DNA from: Niveispirillum sp048066115 | GTDB taxonomy: Bacteria > Pseudomonadota > Alphaproteobacteria > Azospirillales > Azospirillaceae | Length of the DNA stretch: 64,000 nt | Direction of reading: 5' to 3' | Assembly (NCBI RefSeq): GCF_048066115.1 | Contig: NZ_JBLTYX010000001.1 | Span: forward strand, 124,001-188,000 | Shown: positions 30,424 through 39,715 of the stretch, piece by piece | Position numbering within the stretch: the first letter of the stretch is position 1 | Layout: each line of letters starts with the position of its first letter | Program-made: the position numbers and the translations under genes | Notes under the pieces: generated by a model | Database searches by the model: none | What the model saw: only the letters and a program-made list of their open reading frames with translations | What the model was told of the DNA's origin: nothing

Positions 30424-31359
30424 ATGGCCGGTCCTTATACCTGGAAAGAAAAGCTGATGATCGCCAAGGTCGAAACGACCTATGGCACGGACGCGGCACC
30501 CACCGCCATGGCCAACGCGATCAAGACGCTGAACGGCCAGATCACGCCGGTGGAAGGCGATGAAGTGACCCTGGACGTGGATTATCCCGGCCTGGGTGCC
30601 CCGGAAGCGCGCATGGCCGGTGAGCATGTTAGCGGCAGCTTCGACGTCGCCCTGTGCGGCGCCGGCACGGCTGGTGCAGTGCCCAGCTGGGGGCCGGTCA
30701 TCCGGGCCTGCGGTTTTGCCGAGGTGGCGACCGAGGATGAGGATTGCACCTACACGCCCATCCAGACTGGCCACGAAAGCGTGACGCTGTATGTCTATCT
30801 CAAAGGGGCGCTGCATAAGTGCCTGGGCGTGCGCGGCAAGCTGTCCATCAAGGGCACGACCAAGAACTGGCTGCTGGCCACGATCAACTTCAAGGGTTTG
30901 CTGGTACCGGTGACCGCTGCGTCCGGCACCCTGCCGGCCGCGAGTTTCGAAGAAATCGGCGAGCTGATCGTGTCCGATGCCAACGCCAATTTCACCCTGG
31001 ATGGCTTCACGGCCGTGATGTCCGAATTCAATCTGGACATGGGGAACGACCCGGTGGGTTCGTTCCTGGTGGGTGCGGAAAGCATCAACCTGCCGGACCC
31101 GGTGCCGACCGGCAGCGCCACCTTCCTTGATCCCGGCGTGGGGACCAAGAATTTCTTCGCGTTGGCCAAGGCCGGCACGAAGGTCGCCCTGGACCTGACC
31201 CATGGCACCACGGCCGGCAATATCGTCCAGATCGCCGGCGCGGCCGTGCAGCTGGGGCCGAAGCCCAGCTATGTCGAGGTGGACCAAATGCGCGGCATCA
31301 ACATGCCCCTGCGCTTCACCCGGCACGCGTCCGGCCCGCTGACCATCACCGTCAAGTAA
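30424..31359 (+). CDS. Major tail tube protein (siphophage type)
   Basis: A 311-aa protein with the tail-tube/Ig-like look of long-tailed, non-contractile phages: KLMIAKVETTYGTDAAPTAMANAIKTLNG at the N-terminus, SFDVALCGAGTAGAVPSWGPVIRACGFAEV, TLYVYLKGALHKCLGVRGKLSIKGTTKNWLLATINFKG. It should polymerise into the tail tube. No tail sheath gene is found anywhere in the prophage, which indicates a siphophage tail. Confidence 0.75.
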   Translation: MAGPYTWKEKLMIAKVETTYGTDAAPTAMANAIKTLNGQITPVEGDEVTLDVDYPGLGAPEARMAGEHVSGSFDVALCGAGTAGAVPSWGPVIRACGFAEVATEDEDCTYTPIQTGHESVTLYVYLKGALHKCLGVRGKLSIKGTTKNWLLATINFKGLLVPVTAASGTLPAASFEEIGELIVSDANANFTLDGFTAVMSEFNLDMGNDPVGSFLVGAESINLPDPVPTGSATFLDPGVGTKNFFALAKAGTKVALDLTHGTTAGNIVQIAGAAVQLGPKPSYVEVDQMRGINMPLRFTRHASGPLTITVK

Positions 31360-31390
31360 CCCTCCAACCCCAGATCAGGAGTTCAAGAAC

Positions 31391-31774
31391 ATGGCCGGTT
31401 TGTCGTTCAAGAAGGGCAAGGAAACCACCTATCCGTGGCCCATCACCGTCAAGCTGCCGTCGCAGGCGACCGCCGGACGGTTCACCGATCATTCCTTCAT
31501 TGCCAACTTCAAGGTTCTGCCCACCAGCGAAAGCCGCGCCATGGTGGCCGAGGCCGACCGTGCGCGCGATGCTGGGCGCAGCGGCGACGCCATGGACCTG
31601 GACAAGGGCATCCTGCGCGAAGTGATGCAGGGCTGGTCGGGGCTGGAGGAAGAGTTCACGGCCGAGAACCTGGAAGAATGCATGGACAATCCGTTTTTCC
31701 TGACAGGCCTGATCAACGGCTACCGCAAGTCGATCAGTGGCGAAGGGGCCCAGGCGCGCACGGTAAAAAACTAA
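31391..31774 (+). CDS. Tail assembly chaperone, short form
   Basis: A 127-aa protein encoded directly upstream of the tape measure's chaperone partner, as gpG in lambda. Core: TDHSFIANFKVLPTSESRAMVAEADR and MDLDKGILREVMQGWSGLEEEFTAENLEECMDNPFFLTGLINGYRKSISG. The frame ends at TAA 31772-31774 immediately after the slippery heptamer A AAA AAC. Ribosomes that do not slip make this short form; those that slip -1 make the long form. RBS AGGAGTTC precedes the ATG. Confidence 0.8.
   Translation: MAGLSFKKGKETTYPWPITVKLPSQATAGRFTDHSFIANFKVLPTSESRAMVAEADRARDAGRSGDAMDLDKGILREVMQGWSGLEEEFTAENLEECMDNPFFLTGLINGYRKSISGEGAQARTVKN
31765..31771 (+). promoter_or_regulatory. -1 programmed ribosomal frameshift site
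   Basis: The heptamer A AAA AAC is in the right phase of the upstream frame (GTA AAA AAC TAA) one codon before the stop. A one-base backward slip opens the frame CTA AAG GCC that runs to 32115. Such slippery sites in tail chaperone genes control the ratio of short and long forms. Confidence 0.8.
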
Positions 31775-32115
31775 AGGCCGTCGCCGCCTATATCGCACGA
31801 GGCGGCGGCGGCGACGTCGATGCCCTGGCGGCCGATGCGGCGGCCTTGGGCATCGTCATGCAGGGCGCGTTCCGGGAGGAACCGCCCTGTCTGGTTTGGC
31901 CGGAGAACTGGCGGGCCGTCCAACTCTTCCTGGCCATGGGCACGCAGTGGAATTGGGTGGCCATTTCAGGCTTCGGCGGGGGCAGCGTCTTCCGGGTGGG
32001 GCTGAAGCTGGAAGTGCTTCCCGTCGTGGCGGGTGCCCACGACATCCGCATCACTGCCGACCTGCTGGCCGCGCTGAGCATCCTTGAAGCCGAGTACATA
32101 GAGCTGACCAAGTGA
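31771..32115 (+). CDS. Tail assembly chaperone, frameshift extension (T-like domain)
   Basis: A 114-aa extension read only after the -1 slip at 31765-31771; the full fusion joins 31391-31771 with 31771-32115 and is 241 aa. The extension has YIARGGGGDVDALAADAAALGIVMQGAFREEPPCLVWPENWRAVQLFLAMGTQWNW, like DUF1799-type proteins that follow the first chaperone in siphophages. There is no start codon with an RBS suited to independent expression. Its TGA overlaps the GTG of the tape measure gene. Confidence 0.75.
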   Translation, partial: LKAVAAYIARGGGGDVDALAADAAALGIVMQGAFREEPPCLVWPENWRAVQLFLAMGTQWNWVAISGFGGGSVFRVGLKLEVLPVVAGAHDIRITADLLAALSILEAEYIELTK

Positions 32116-35100
32116 CTGCGCTGAAACTGTCGATCAAGGCCGGAATGGATTTCGCGGAGGTGGTGCAGGGCACCGCCGCCGTGAAAGCCGCTATCGGGTC
32201 CATCGGGAGCGAGGCCAAGGCTGCCGCCGCAGAGTACAAGTCCGGCGCCCGCGCCATGATTGAGGACAGCCGGGAAGCGGCGGCGGCGGCCGGTGCCACC
32301 GGGGCGGCGGTGGATGCCGTGGCCACCGGAGCGGCCGGGACGGCGGGCGGGGTTGGAAAGGCTGGCCGCCTGATTGAAGACGCACTGACCGGGGTCTCCA
32401 ACGCGGCCAGGGAGGCCGCCGCCACCACCGAGGCTATCAAGCCGCCGGCCGTAAACGACAACGGCACCGCCGCCCTGACCGCCGCGATCACCGCCCTTTC
32501 CAACCAGATGACGAACGTTGTCCGGGCATCTGTCACGCTCACGCAGCGTACCGACGCGCTGGGCGCTGCCATGGCGGCCAATGCCAATGGGGCGGCGGCA
32601 CAGGCAGCGGCCGTGGGGCGACTGCACCAGGTGCAGGAACGGGCCGCCGATGATGGTGCCGGCCGCCTAGCCGCCGCCATCGAGCAGCTGGAAGGATTTC
32701 TGGACCCGGCGGCCCGCGCCGTCCAGGTGATGACCGCCCGCACGGAGCTGCTGAACAAGGCGCTGACCGACGGCGTGATCGACGGCACCCGGCACGCCGC
32801 CATCATGGAACAGCTGCGCCAGGCGCAGCAGCGGACGGCCGATGAAGGGGCGGCCCGCCTGGCCGCCGCCGTCGATCAGCTGGAAGCGCAGCTGGACCCG
32901 GCCGCGCGGGCCGCCCAGGTCCTGACCGCGCGGGAAGAATTGCTGAACCAGGCGCTGGCCGCTGGTGCCATTGATGGCGCCCGGCATACCGCCGTTCTGG
33001 GGCAGCTGCGCCTGGCGGCCGAACAGGCGGCGAACGAGGGTGTGGCCCGCCTGGCCGCCGCTGCCGATGAGCTGGAAGCCGAACTGGACCCGGCGATCCG
33101 GGCCGCCCAGGCGCTGACCGCCCGCACCGCCATGCTGGACAAGGCGCTGGCGTCCGGGGCGATCAGCGCTGAGCGGCACGCGGCCATCATGGCCAGGCTG
33201 AAGGGCGGGTACGACGCCGTTACCGGGGCCGGCAAGTTAACGCACCAGCAGTCGGTCCAGCTCGGTTACCAGCTGAACGACGTGTTTACCTCTCTGGCTT
33301 CGGGTGCCTCGCCCTTTATGGTCCTGGCGCAGCAGGGCGGCCAGGTGACGCAGATTTTCGGCGGGGTCCGGCAGACCCTGGCGCGTATCCCGCCCGTGGC
33401 CTGGATGGCGGCGGCGGCGGTGGCGCTGATTGCCGTGCCGACCTTGATCGTGGGCAACCGCATCGCCGAAATCGGCCGCGAGACGCGGACCTGGGGAGCC
33501 AGCATTGCGGCGCTGAACCCGTCGCTGGGCGTGTCCACCACCCGCCTGCGTGAACTGACATTCGCCATCGCCGATGCCAAGGGACTGGACCGGGGGGCCG
33601 TGTCCGGCGGGATCAGCGCCATCATCGCGTCGGGCCGCGTCCAGGGCGAAGCCATGGTGGCCGGCCTGGCCGGGGTGGCGGGGGATATCGCGGCCGTCAA
33701 GGGTGGCGACCTGTCCAGCTGGGCGGAGAAGCTGGCCGAAGGCTTCGGCCGGGGCGCGGCGGGCGTGCGCGAGCTGGACGAAAGCTTGCGGTTCCTCACC
33801 CCGGCGCAGGCCCGGTCCATCGAGGCGCTGGAACGGCAGGGCGACCGGGCCGGGGCGCTGGCCGTGGCCATGGGCGCGCTGGAAGGCAAGTTCGGCGGCA
33901 GCGCCAAGGCGATGCAGTCCGAAATGGAGGACGCGTTCGGCCAGATGGGCCGGGCCTGGGATCGCTTTGTCGAGGCGATGGCGAAGACCGACTTCGCGAA
34001 GATGGGCGCCGACATGGGTACGGGGCTGATCAATGGCTTGCGGAAGGCCTTCGCGCCGACCGATGACGAGCGCCTGGCCGGCTTCGACAAGCGCATCCAG
34101 GAAATGCGGGACGAAGGCCCGAACACTTGGGGTGACTTCTGGGGAGTTGAGCGCGCCCGCTGGCAGGCCCGCCTTGACGCGATGATCGCGGAGCGTGACG
34201 CGCTGGCAGCCGAGATCAGGGCGAAGCGGGCGCCCGCGACGGTGCCTGGTGCTGTGCCAGGCGGCAGCACCCCGCCGGCCGTGGCCCCCGGCGGCATGAC
34301 AGACGCCGAAGTCAAGAACCTGGATCGGCTGCGCGAAGCGCTGGCACAGGAAACCGCTGCCCTGGCTGGTAATGCCGTCGTGCGGCAAGTGCGGTTGGCC
34401 CGCATGCAGGCCGAAAACGCCGCCTACGCCGCCGGCCGTGGCAAGGAAGCGGCCGAGGCGGAAGGGGCGATTGCCGCGCAGCGGGCCACGCTGGCGCTGA
34501 CCGTCGCGGCCAATGACAACGCCGCCGCCACCCGCCTGGCGACGCGCGGCCAGGTGGATTTGACCAATGCCCGCCTGCAAGGGGCCGAGGCGGCCATGCG
34601 GGTGGAAGCAGCCAACGCGGCAGCGGCAGAGGCGGCCACCAGCCCCATTGATGCCCAGGCCCGCGCACGTCAGCTGCTGGCCGATGCGGTGGCGCGTACG
34701 TCGGCCGAGGGTGCCGGGGCAGTGGCGGCGGCCGAGGCCGAGGCGGCAGCACAGGAGCGTCTGGCGGCGGCGGCCGGGGGCACCGCGGACGTCAAGGCGC
34801 GGGCGGAGCTGGCCAATAAGATCGACCTGGCCACCGCACCGCTGCGCGTGGCCATGGCGCTGGCGGAAGGTGACGCGAAGGACCAGCTGCGGCAGGTGAT
34901 CGAGCGTCTGACCGGCGCCATCATCGACCAGGACGCCGCCGCCCGCCAGGCCGCACAGGACGACACGCTGGCCGAACAGCGGCGTGAGCTGGAAGGCATC
35001 GTCGCCCTGACCCGCGTCGAAACGGAGATGCAGGGCCGGTCGGTGCGCGAACGGCGCCTGGCGGTAGAGCACCAGCAGGCGATCAACGAGGCCATTCGGG

Positions 35101-38100
35101 CCGGGATTGACCTGTCGTCGGAGTTTGGCAAGCAGTGGCTGGCCAACGCGGATGCCATCGCCAAGGCCAAGCTGGACGCGGAACGCAACAACGCGGCGGC
35201 GGGGGCGGCCGACAGTTTCGGCGGGATGCTGAACGCCCTGGAAGCCGGCGACGCGATTGAAGTTGGCGACGCCATCGCCAATTTCAGTGGCGAACTGGAC
35301 AACCTGCTGGCCACCACGGAGAACGTGGGCGAGGCCTTCGACGCATTCGGCGAAAGCCTGCTGAAGTCCGCCAAGGCCGGCATGGCCCTTGGCGACCTGG
35401 TCGGCAAAATCTTCGGCCGCACGGGTGAGCAGCAGAAGAATGCGGAGATCGGCGGGTCCATCGGGTCGGCGGCCGGTTCGTTCCTGCCCGGCGGCAAAGC
35501 CGTCTGGGCTTTCGTCGGCAATATTGTCGGCGGCATGATCGGCGGCGGCCGGGCCGAGCGCGACGCCAAGGCGCAAAAGGCCGCCGCCGACCTGGACGCG
35601 CTGACGGGCAGCATCAACAGCTTCGTGGCCGCCAATAGCAACGTTTCCCAGGCCGGCGCGGCACTGCGCAGCCTGGATCAGCAGTTTGCCGACCTCTCGG
35701 CCGAGGCCAAGCGGCTGGGCACGGACACCAAGGCGCTGGAGAACAGCTACAGCGCGGCGCGTGCCCGCCTGATCGCCAACCAGAATTCGGGCATCTATGC
35801 CGAGCTTGCGACCCTGACCGGGGATGTGACCGGGCAGTTCCAGGCCCTGCGGCGCAGCCAGGAAGACTATGTACGGGCCGCCATCGAGGGCGAGGCCGAT
35901 GTGGGGGCCGCACGCCAAGTGGCGTATCTGCGGGAACGGCAATGGCTGTCGGAACGGACCGTTGCCGAGCTGGATGCGCTCGGTGCCGTCGTGTCTCTGG
36001 CCGATAAACTGACGGCGCAGATGCGCGAGCTGCTGGGGTCGATCAGCACGCAGATTGACAGGCAGCTGGACGCTTCAAGGTCGGCACTCTCGTTGGCGCA
36101 GAATTCGGCGGCTGCCTTCCGCTCCGCACAGTCCGAGTTCAAGTCGCTACGGTCAGAGTTGCGGCAGGACACCAGCCTTTCGACCCTAACGCCACAGCAG
36201 AAGCTGGCCGACGCGCTGTCGCGCTATGCGTCCACCCGCGATGCGGCGGCCGGTGGCGATGTCGGGGCGCAGCGCGAGTTCGCAACGGCATCGCGCGCCT
36301 ATCTGGAAGCGGCGCAGGCCTATGCCGGTGAAGATACCTATCGGCAGATTTTCAACGCGGTGGACCGCGACCTGGCGGCGGCGGAACTGTCGGCGGCCGC
36401 CCTGGCCGGCGGGGCGGAGTACCAGGCCAGCCTGCTGGAAAGCCAGGTCCGGATCATGGAGCAAATCCGCGACAACCTGGCTAGCACCAGCCCCGACCAG
36501 GCGCTGTTGGTGCAGCAGCTGGCGGCACTCGGCACCATCAACGGGTTGCTGCAACAGTCCAACAATCTGACCATCGGCCAGACCACGCAGCTGACCGCCG
36601 AACAGCGCGCTACGGCCAGCTTGACCCGCGACATCACCAGCTCGCTGGATAGTGGGTTGAACATTGTCGATGCGCCCAGCATCGCCGGGTATCTCAACAC
36701 CCTGGAAGCCGGCTTGGCGGGGAACAACAGTGCCGAGGCGGTGGAGATGCGCAACGCTATCGCGCTGCTGCGGACAGTGACCGCCGACGGTTTCATCGAC
36801 GCAACCGAGGCCGGGCCGACACGGGCGGCGCTGGCCGTGCTGGGCACCAACGTCATGGGAACCACGACGGCCGTCAACAGCCAGACCGGCCAGGTGGTCA
36901 ACCTGGGCAACCTGACCCAGGAACAGGTCAACGCCGTGTTGGCCGGGAACAGCCTGCAAGGGTTGGGCAACAGCCTGACCCAGACTCAGACGGGTGAGGT
37001 GATCAGCGGCAATAGCGGGCAGGACGCGCTGGCCGCCTTGCTGGCGCAGGGCACCGAGCTGAACCAGGACATCATCGACGCCATCACGGGCGGGACGTCG
37101 GTCGGTGTATCGACCATTGCCGCGATCACGGCGGGTAACACCAGTATCGTGAACGCCATCAACGCCTGGATCGGCTTGGCCCAGCAACAGGCGGATGCCG
37201 AGGCAGACGAGCAGGAACGGCAGGCGCGGGAGGCCGCTTATAACGCCCAGGTGGACAGCGCCAGCCGCGCGACCCGCACGGCTGCCAATAACGCCATGAA
37301 TGCAGCCAATGCCCTGCCGGACGTCGAAGCGGCCACCAACCAGCGGGCAACCAGCGTAGGCGTTGATGCCACGTCCGGCAGAGAACTGTGGATGAAGGAG
37401 GATCGCGGCGACGATACCAGCCGTGCCAGGGCGCGCGGGCTGGCCAACTCGCTGGGCGGCGTTGCCAAAATCCTGGAAGGCCTACTGGGCGGTGATATCG
37501 GCGACATCATCGTTGAAGCCGGGAACAAATACGGGCTCGGCTATGAGGTCGGTGGCATCCGCAAGATCAACCAGTTCGGCATCAATGATTTCACGGGCGT
37601 GATGCGGTCGTTCGTGGTCGATGCCATCACAGCCATGGTCGGCGGCGATGAGGCGGCGAAGGAGCTGGCGCGCCAGCAGGATTACACGGATGTCTCCATC
37701 GGGCTGGAAGCCGCAAGCGCCGCGATCTACCGCATGCGCAACCCGGCGCCGGCCTTTGCAGGTGGCGGCCAGGTGCGCGGGCCGGGCACCGGGACGAGCG
37801 ACGATATCGCCGCCTGGCTGTCCAATGGCGAGCATGTGATCAAGGCCGGCACCGCGTCGCGGTTTGGCCATGACGTGTTGGACCTGGTCAATCGCGGCGA
37901 CCTGCGTGGGGCGGTCCAGCTGGCGGAGGTGAAGGGGGCGCTGCCGGCCTTCAAGGATGGTGGCCAGGTGGGAGCGACCTTCACGGCGCCGGCACTGCCG
38001 CGCGTTGGCGCGTCGCAGGGGGCGGTGGCGTCGGCCGGGTCGGATGAACGGTTGCTGCGGGTCCTGACCCAGGAGCTTCAGGCCTTTGTGGAGACGGAAG

Positions 38101-38222
38101 AGGATGGCCAGAAGGCGCAGGCCGTGCGGGATGCCCGGTTGTTGATGGTCATGCAGCAGCTGCTGGAAATCCAGCGCCGGATGGATGCGCGCGATGCACG
38201 CAGATCGGGGACCGGCACATGA
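32112..38222 (+). CDS. Tail tape measure protein
   Basis: A 2036-aa protein, by far the largest in the window. It starts at GTG 32112, overlapping the chaperone stop. Residues about 185-376 are three 64-aa repeats (RLAAA..QLE....LDPAARA). Then LGYQLNDVFTSLASGASPFMVLAQQGGQVTQIFGG (about 383-418) is the lambda gpH-type signature and a hydrophobic helix follows (WMAAAAVALIAVPTLIVG, about 428-447). Long coiled-coil sections follow, and the C-terminal part has GGGQVRGPGTGTSDDIAAWLSNGEHVIKAGTASRFG (about 1880-1915), typical of these proteins. Tape measures set tail length at about 0.15 nm per residue, which would predict roughly 300 nm. It may also carry DNA-injection functions. Confidence 0.85.
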   Translation: MTALKLSIKAGMDFAEVVQGTAAVKAAIGSIGSEAKAAAAEYKSGARAMIEDSREAAAAAGATGAAVDAVATGAAGTAGGVGKAGRLIEDALTGVSNAAREAAATTEAIKPPAVNDNGTAALTAAITALSNQMTNVVRASVTLTQRTDALGAAMAANANGAAAQAAAVGRLHQVQERAADDGAGRLAAAIEQLEGFLDPAARAVQVMTARTELLNKALTDGVIDGTRHAAIMEQLRQAQQRTADEGAARLAAAVDQLEAQLDPAARAAQVLTAREELLNQALAAGAIDGARHTAVLGQLRLAAEQAANEGVARLAAAADELEAELDPAIRAAQALTARTAMLDKALASGAISAERHAAIMARLKGGYDAVTGAGKLTHQQSVQLGYQLNDVFTSLASGASPFMVLAQQGGQVTQIFGGVRQTLARIPPVAWMAAAAVALIAVPTLIVGNRIAEIGRETRTWGASIAALNPSLGVSTTRLRELTFAIADAKGLDRGAVSGGISAIIASGRVQGEAMVAGLAGVAGDIAAVKGGDLSSWAEKLAEGFGRGAAGVRELDESLRFLTPAQARSIEALERQGDRAGALAVAMGALEGKFGGSAKAMQSEMEDAFGQMGRAWDRFVEAMAKTDFAKMGADMGTGLINGLRKAFAPTDDERLAGFDKRIQEMRDEGPNTWGDFWGVERARWQARLDAMIAERDALAAEIRAKRAPATVPGAVPGGSTPPAVAPGGMTDAEVKNLDRLREALAQETAALAGNAVVRQVRLARMQAENAAYAAGRGKEAAEAEGAIAAQRATLALTVAANDNAAATRLATRGQVDLTNARLQGAEAAMRVEAANAAAAEAATSPIDAQARARQLLADAVARTSAEGAGAVAAAEAEAAAQERLAAAAGGTADVKARAELANKIDLATAPLRVAMALAEGDAKDQLRQVIERLTGAIIDQDAAARQAAQDDTLAEQRRELEGIVALTRVETEMQGRSVRERRLAVEHQQAINEAIRAGIDLSSEFGKQWLANADAIAKAKLDAERNNAAAGAADSFGGMLNALEAGDAIEVGDAIANFSGELDNLLATTENVGEAFDAFGESLLKSAKAGMALGDLVGKIFGRTGEQQKNAEIGGSIGSAAGSFLPGGKAVWAFVGNIVGGMIGGGRAERDAKAQKAAADLDALTGSINSFVAANSNVSQAGAALRSLDQQFADLSAEAKRLGTDTKALENSYSAARARLIANQNSGIYAELATLTGDVTGQFQALRRSQEDYVRAAIEGEADVGAARQVAYLRERQWLSERTVAELDALGAVVSLADKLTAQMRELLGSISTQIDRQLDASRSALSLAQNSAAAFRSAQSEFKSLRSELRQDTSLSTLTPQQKLADALSRYASTRDAAAGGDVGAQREFATASRAYLEAAQAYAGEDTYRQIFNAVDRDLAAAELSAAALAGGAEYQASLLESQVRIMEQIRDNLASTSPDQALLVQQLAALGTINGLLQQSNNLTIGQTTQLTAEQRATASLTRDITSSLDSGLNIVDAPSIAGYLNTLEAGLAGNNSAEAVEMRNAIALLRTVTADGFIDATEAGPTRAALAVLGTNVMGTTTAVNSQTGQVVNLGNLTQEQVNAVLAGNSLQGLGNSLTQTQTGEVISGNSGQDALAALLAQGTELNQDIIDAITGGTSVGVSTIAAITAGNTSIVNAINAWIGLAQQQADAEADEQERQAREAAYNAQVDSASRATRTAANNAMNAANALPDVEAATNQRATSVGVDATSGRELWMKEDRGDDTSRARARGLANSLGGVAKILEGLLGGDIGDIIVEAGNKYGLGYEVGGIRKINQFGINDFTGVMRSFVVDAITAMVGGDEAAKELARQQDYTDVSIGLEAASAAIYRMRNPAPAFAGGGQVRGPGTGTSDDIAAWLSNGEHVIKAGTASRFGHDVLDLVNRGDLRGAVQLAEVKGALPAFKDGGQVGATFTAPALPRVGASQGAVASAGSDERLLRVLTQELQAFVETEEDGQKAQAVRDARLLMVMQQLLEIQRRMDARDARRSGTGT
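32664..33239 (+). repeat. Three 192-bp tandem repeats in the tape measure gene
   Basis: Units start at 32664, 32856 and 33048; each encodes 64 residues beginning RLAAA and containing LDPA.RAAQ.LTAR and GxxxxxRHxAxxxxL. They are clearly homologous in DNA and protein but not identical, so they are old duplications under selection. Confidence 0.8.
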
Positions 38223-39715
38223 CCCGATATCTGCTGGAACTGACCCTGCGCAACCCCGCGACCGGCACCGACACGGTGTTGCGGTTGACCGAGCGGTCGA
38301 GCTACACCACCCGGCCGGCCGACACGCCGGCGCAGGCCTGGTACAAGCCCTATGCCAAGCGCCTAGTGAACTATGAGACCGATCTCTTCGCGGGCGGCAA
38401 GAGCTATGGCGGCGGCGGCGGGAGCGTCGGGGAGGCGTTGCTCAACAATGCCAGCCGGTGGCTGGACCCGTACCAGGGCTACGCCTGGCGGTCCGCCCGC
38501 ATCCTTCAGGGGCCGCTGGGGCGCTTCGTGCCCTATTCGGCCTTCACCGCCATCCTGTCCCTGTCCATCGCGGGCCGCGACTATGTGGGCGATGAAGTGT
38601 CGGTGCGCTTCCGGGAAGGCCGGGCGGCATGGGACCGGGTCATTCCCCGCGCCACCTATGCCGGCACCAATTCCGGCCCCGTGGGTTTGGAAGGCAACGC
38701 CGACCTGGCCGGCCGGGTGAAGCCGCTGGTGCTGGGCTTCGGGCTTGGCTGCCCCGTCGAATGGGTCAATCCCTCGCTTCTGATCGCGCAATGGCACAAC
38801 GGCCCCGTGGACAGCCTGTTGGGTGTAACCACGGGCGGGGCGAGCGTGACCTATGCCGGTGATGTCGGGTCCGGCATCACCATCGTCAGCCTGCCGATGA
38901 CGGCCGGCACCTTCGTCAGCGACAATTCGCGGGGGTTGATCCGGTTCGCGAGCCAGCCCCTGCGCAAGGTCGCCGTGGACGGGTTCGTGCTGTCCACGCC
39001 GAATGTCACCAACTGCGCGGCGCAGGTGGCCGCCCTGTTCGGGTCCAGCGATCCCATCTCGTTCGAAAGCGGGTTCGGCGGGCGCATCATGGGCTGGCTG
39101 CCCGATGACGGCGCCACCGGGTCCGACGTGCTGGACGCGATGGCGGCCGGGGCGGCGGCCTGGTGGCGGGTGGACCAGACGGGCACGTTGCGGGGCGGCC
39201 TGGTGCCCGACCTGACCGGCGCGGCCACCTTCACCATCGCTGAACGCGATATCGCCGCCATGGACCTGACATCGTCGGGGGATGAGTGGGGCGACGTGCC
39301 GGTCTGGCGTGTCGTGGTGGAATATTCGCCCAACTGGACCGTGCTGGCCGAGAGCGAAATCGACCCGTCGGTCACCTCGCCCGCGACCAGGCGTAGCCTG
39401 ATGCGTGACTGGCGGTTCGAGGCGGTGGCGGAAGATGCAGCCGTGGTGGCCGCCTTCCCGGATGCGCGCGAGCTGCGTGTGCAAGCGCCCGTGATCAGCG
39501 GGTCCACCGCCAACGAGATTGCGGCGCGGCTGCTGACCCTGCATGGCGTGCCGCGCAGCCGTTGGATTGCCACCGTGTCGGCCCGGATCGCGCCGGGTTC
39601 CATGCCGGCAGGGCGGATTGGGAACACCACCTGGCGGGGTCAGGCCCTGAAATTCCTGCACACTGGCACAGGCACCGAAGACGGCCGCTCGTTCAGCTTG
39701 AGGATGTTCGAATGA
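38219..39715 (+). CDS. Tail tip/hub protein of unknown class
   Basis: A 498-aa protein right after the tape measure, where distal tail and hub proteins lie in siphophages. The sequence is mostly beta (LELTLRNPATGTDTVLRLTERSSYTTRPADTPAQAWYKPYAKRLVNYETDLFAGGKSYGGGGGSVG at the start; SPATRRSLMRDWRFEAVAEDAAVVAAFPDARELRV near the end). I do not recognise a specific family. It overlaps both neighbours by 4 bp. Confidence 0.6.
   Translation: MTRYLLELTLRNPATGTDTVLRLTERSSYTTRPADTPAQAWYKPYAKRLVNYETDLFAGGKSYGGGGGSVGEALLNNASRWLDPYQGYAWRSARILQGPLGRFVPYSAFTAILSLSIAGRDYVGDEVSVRFREGRAAWDRVIPRATYAGTNSGPVGLEGNADLAGRVKPLVLGFGLGCPVEWVNPSLLIAQWHNGPVDSLLGVTTGGASVTYAGDVGSGITIVSLPMTAGTFVSDNSRGLIRFASQPLRKVAVDGFVLSTPNVTNCAAQVAALFGSSDPISFESGFGGRIMGWLPDDGATGSDVLDAMAAGAAAWWRVDQTGTLRGGLVPDLTGAATFTIAERDIAAMDLTSSGDEWGDVPVWRVVVEYSPNWTVLAESEIDPSVTSPATRRSLMRDWRFEAVAEDAAVVAAFPDARELRVQAPVISGSTANEIAARLLTLHGVPRSRWIATVSARIAPGSMPAGRIGNTTWRGQALKFLHTGTGTEDGRSFSLRMFE

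Noticed and set aside
33237..35942. 901-codon open frame opposite the tape measure gene
   Set aside because: Antisense of a strongly supported gene, His/Gly/Arg-rich composition typical of shadow frames.
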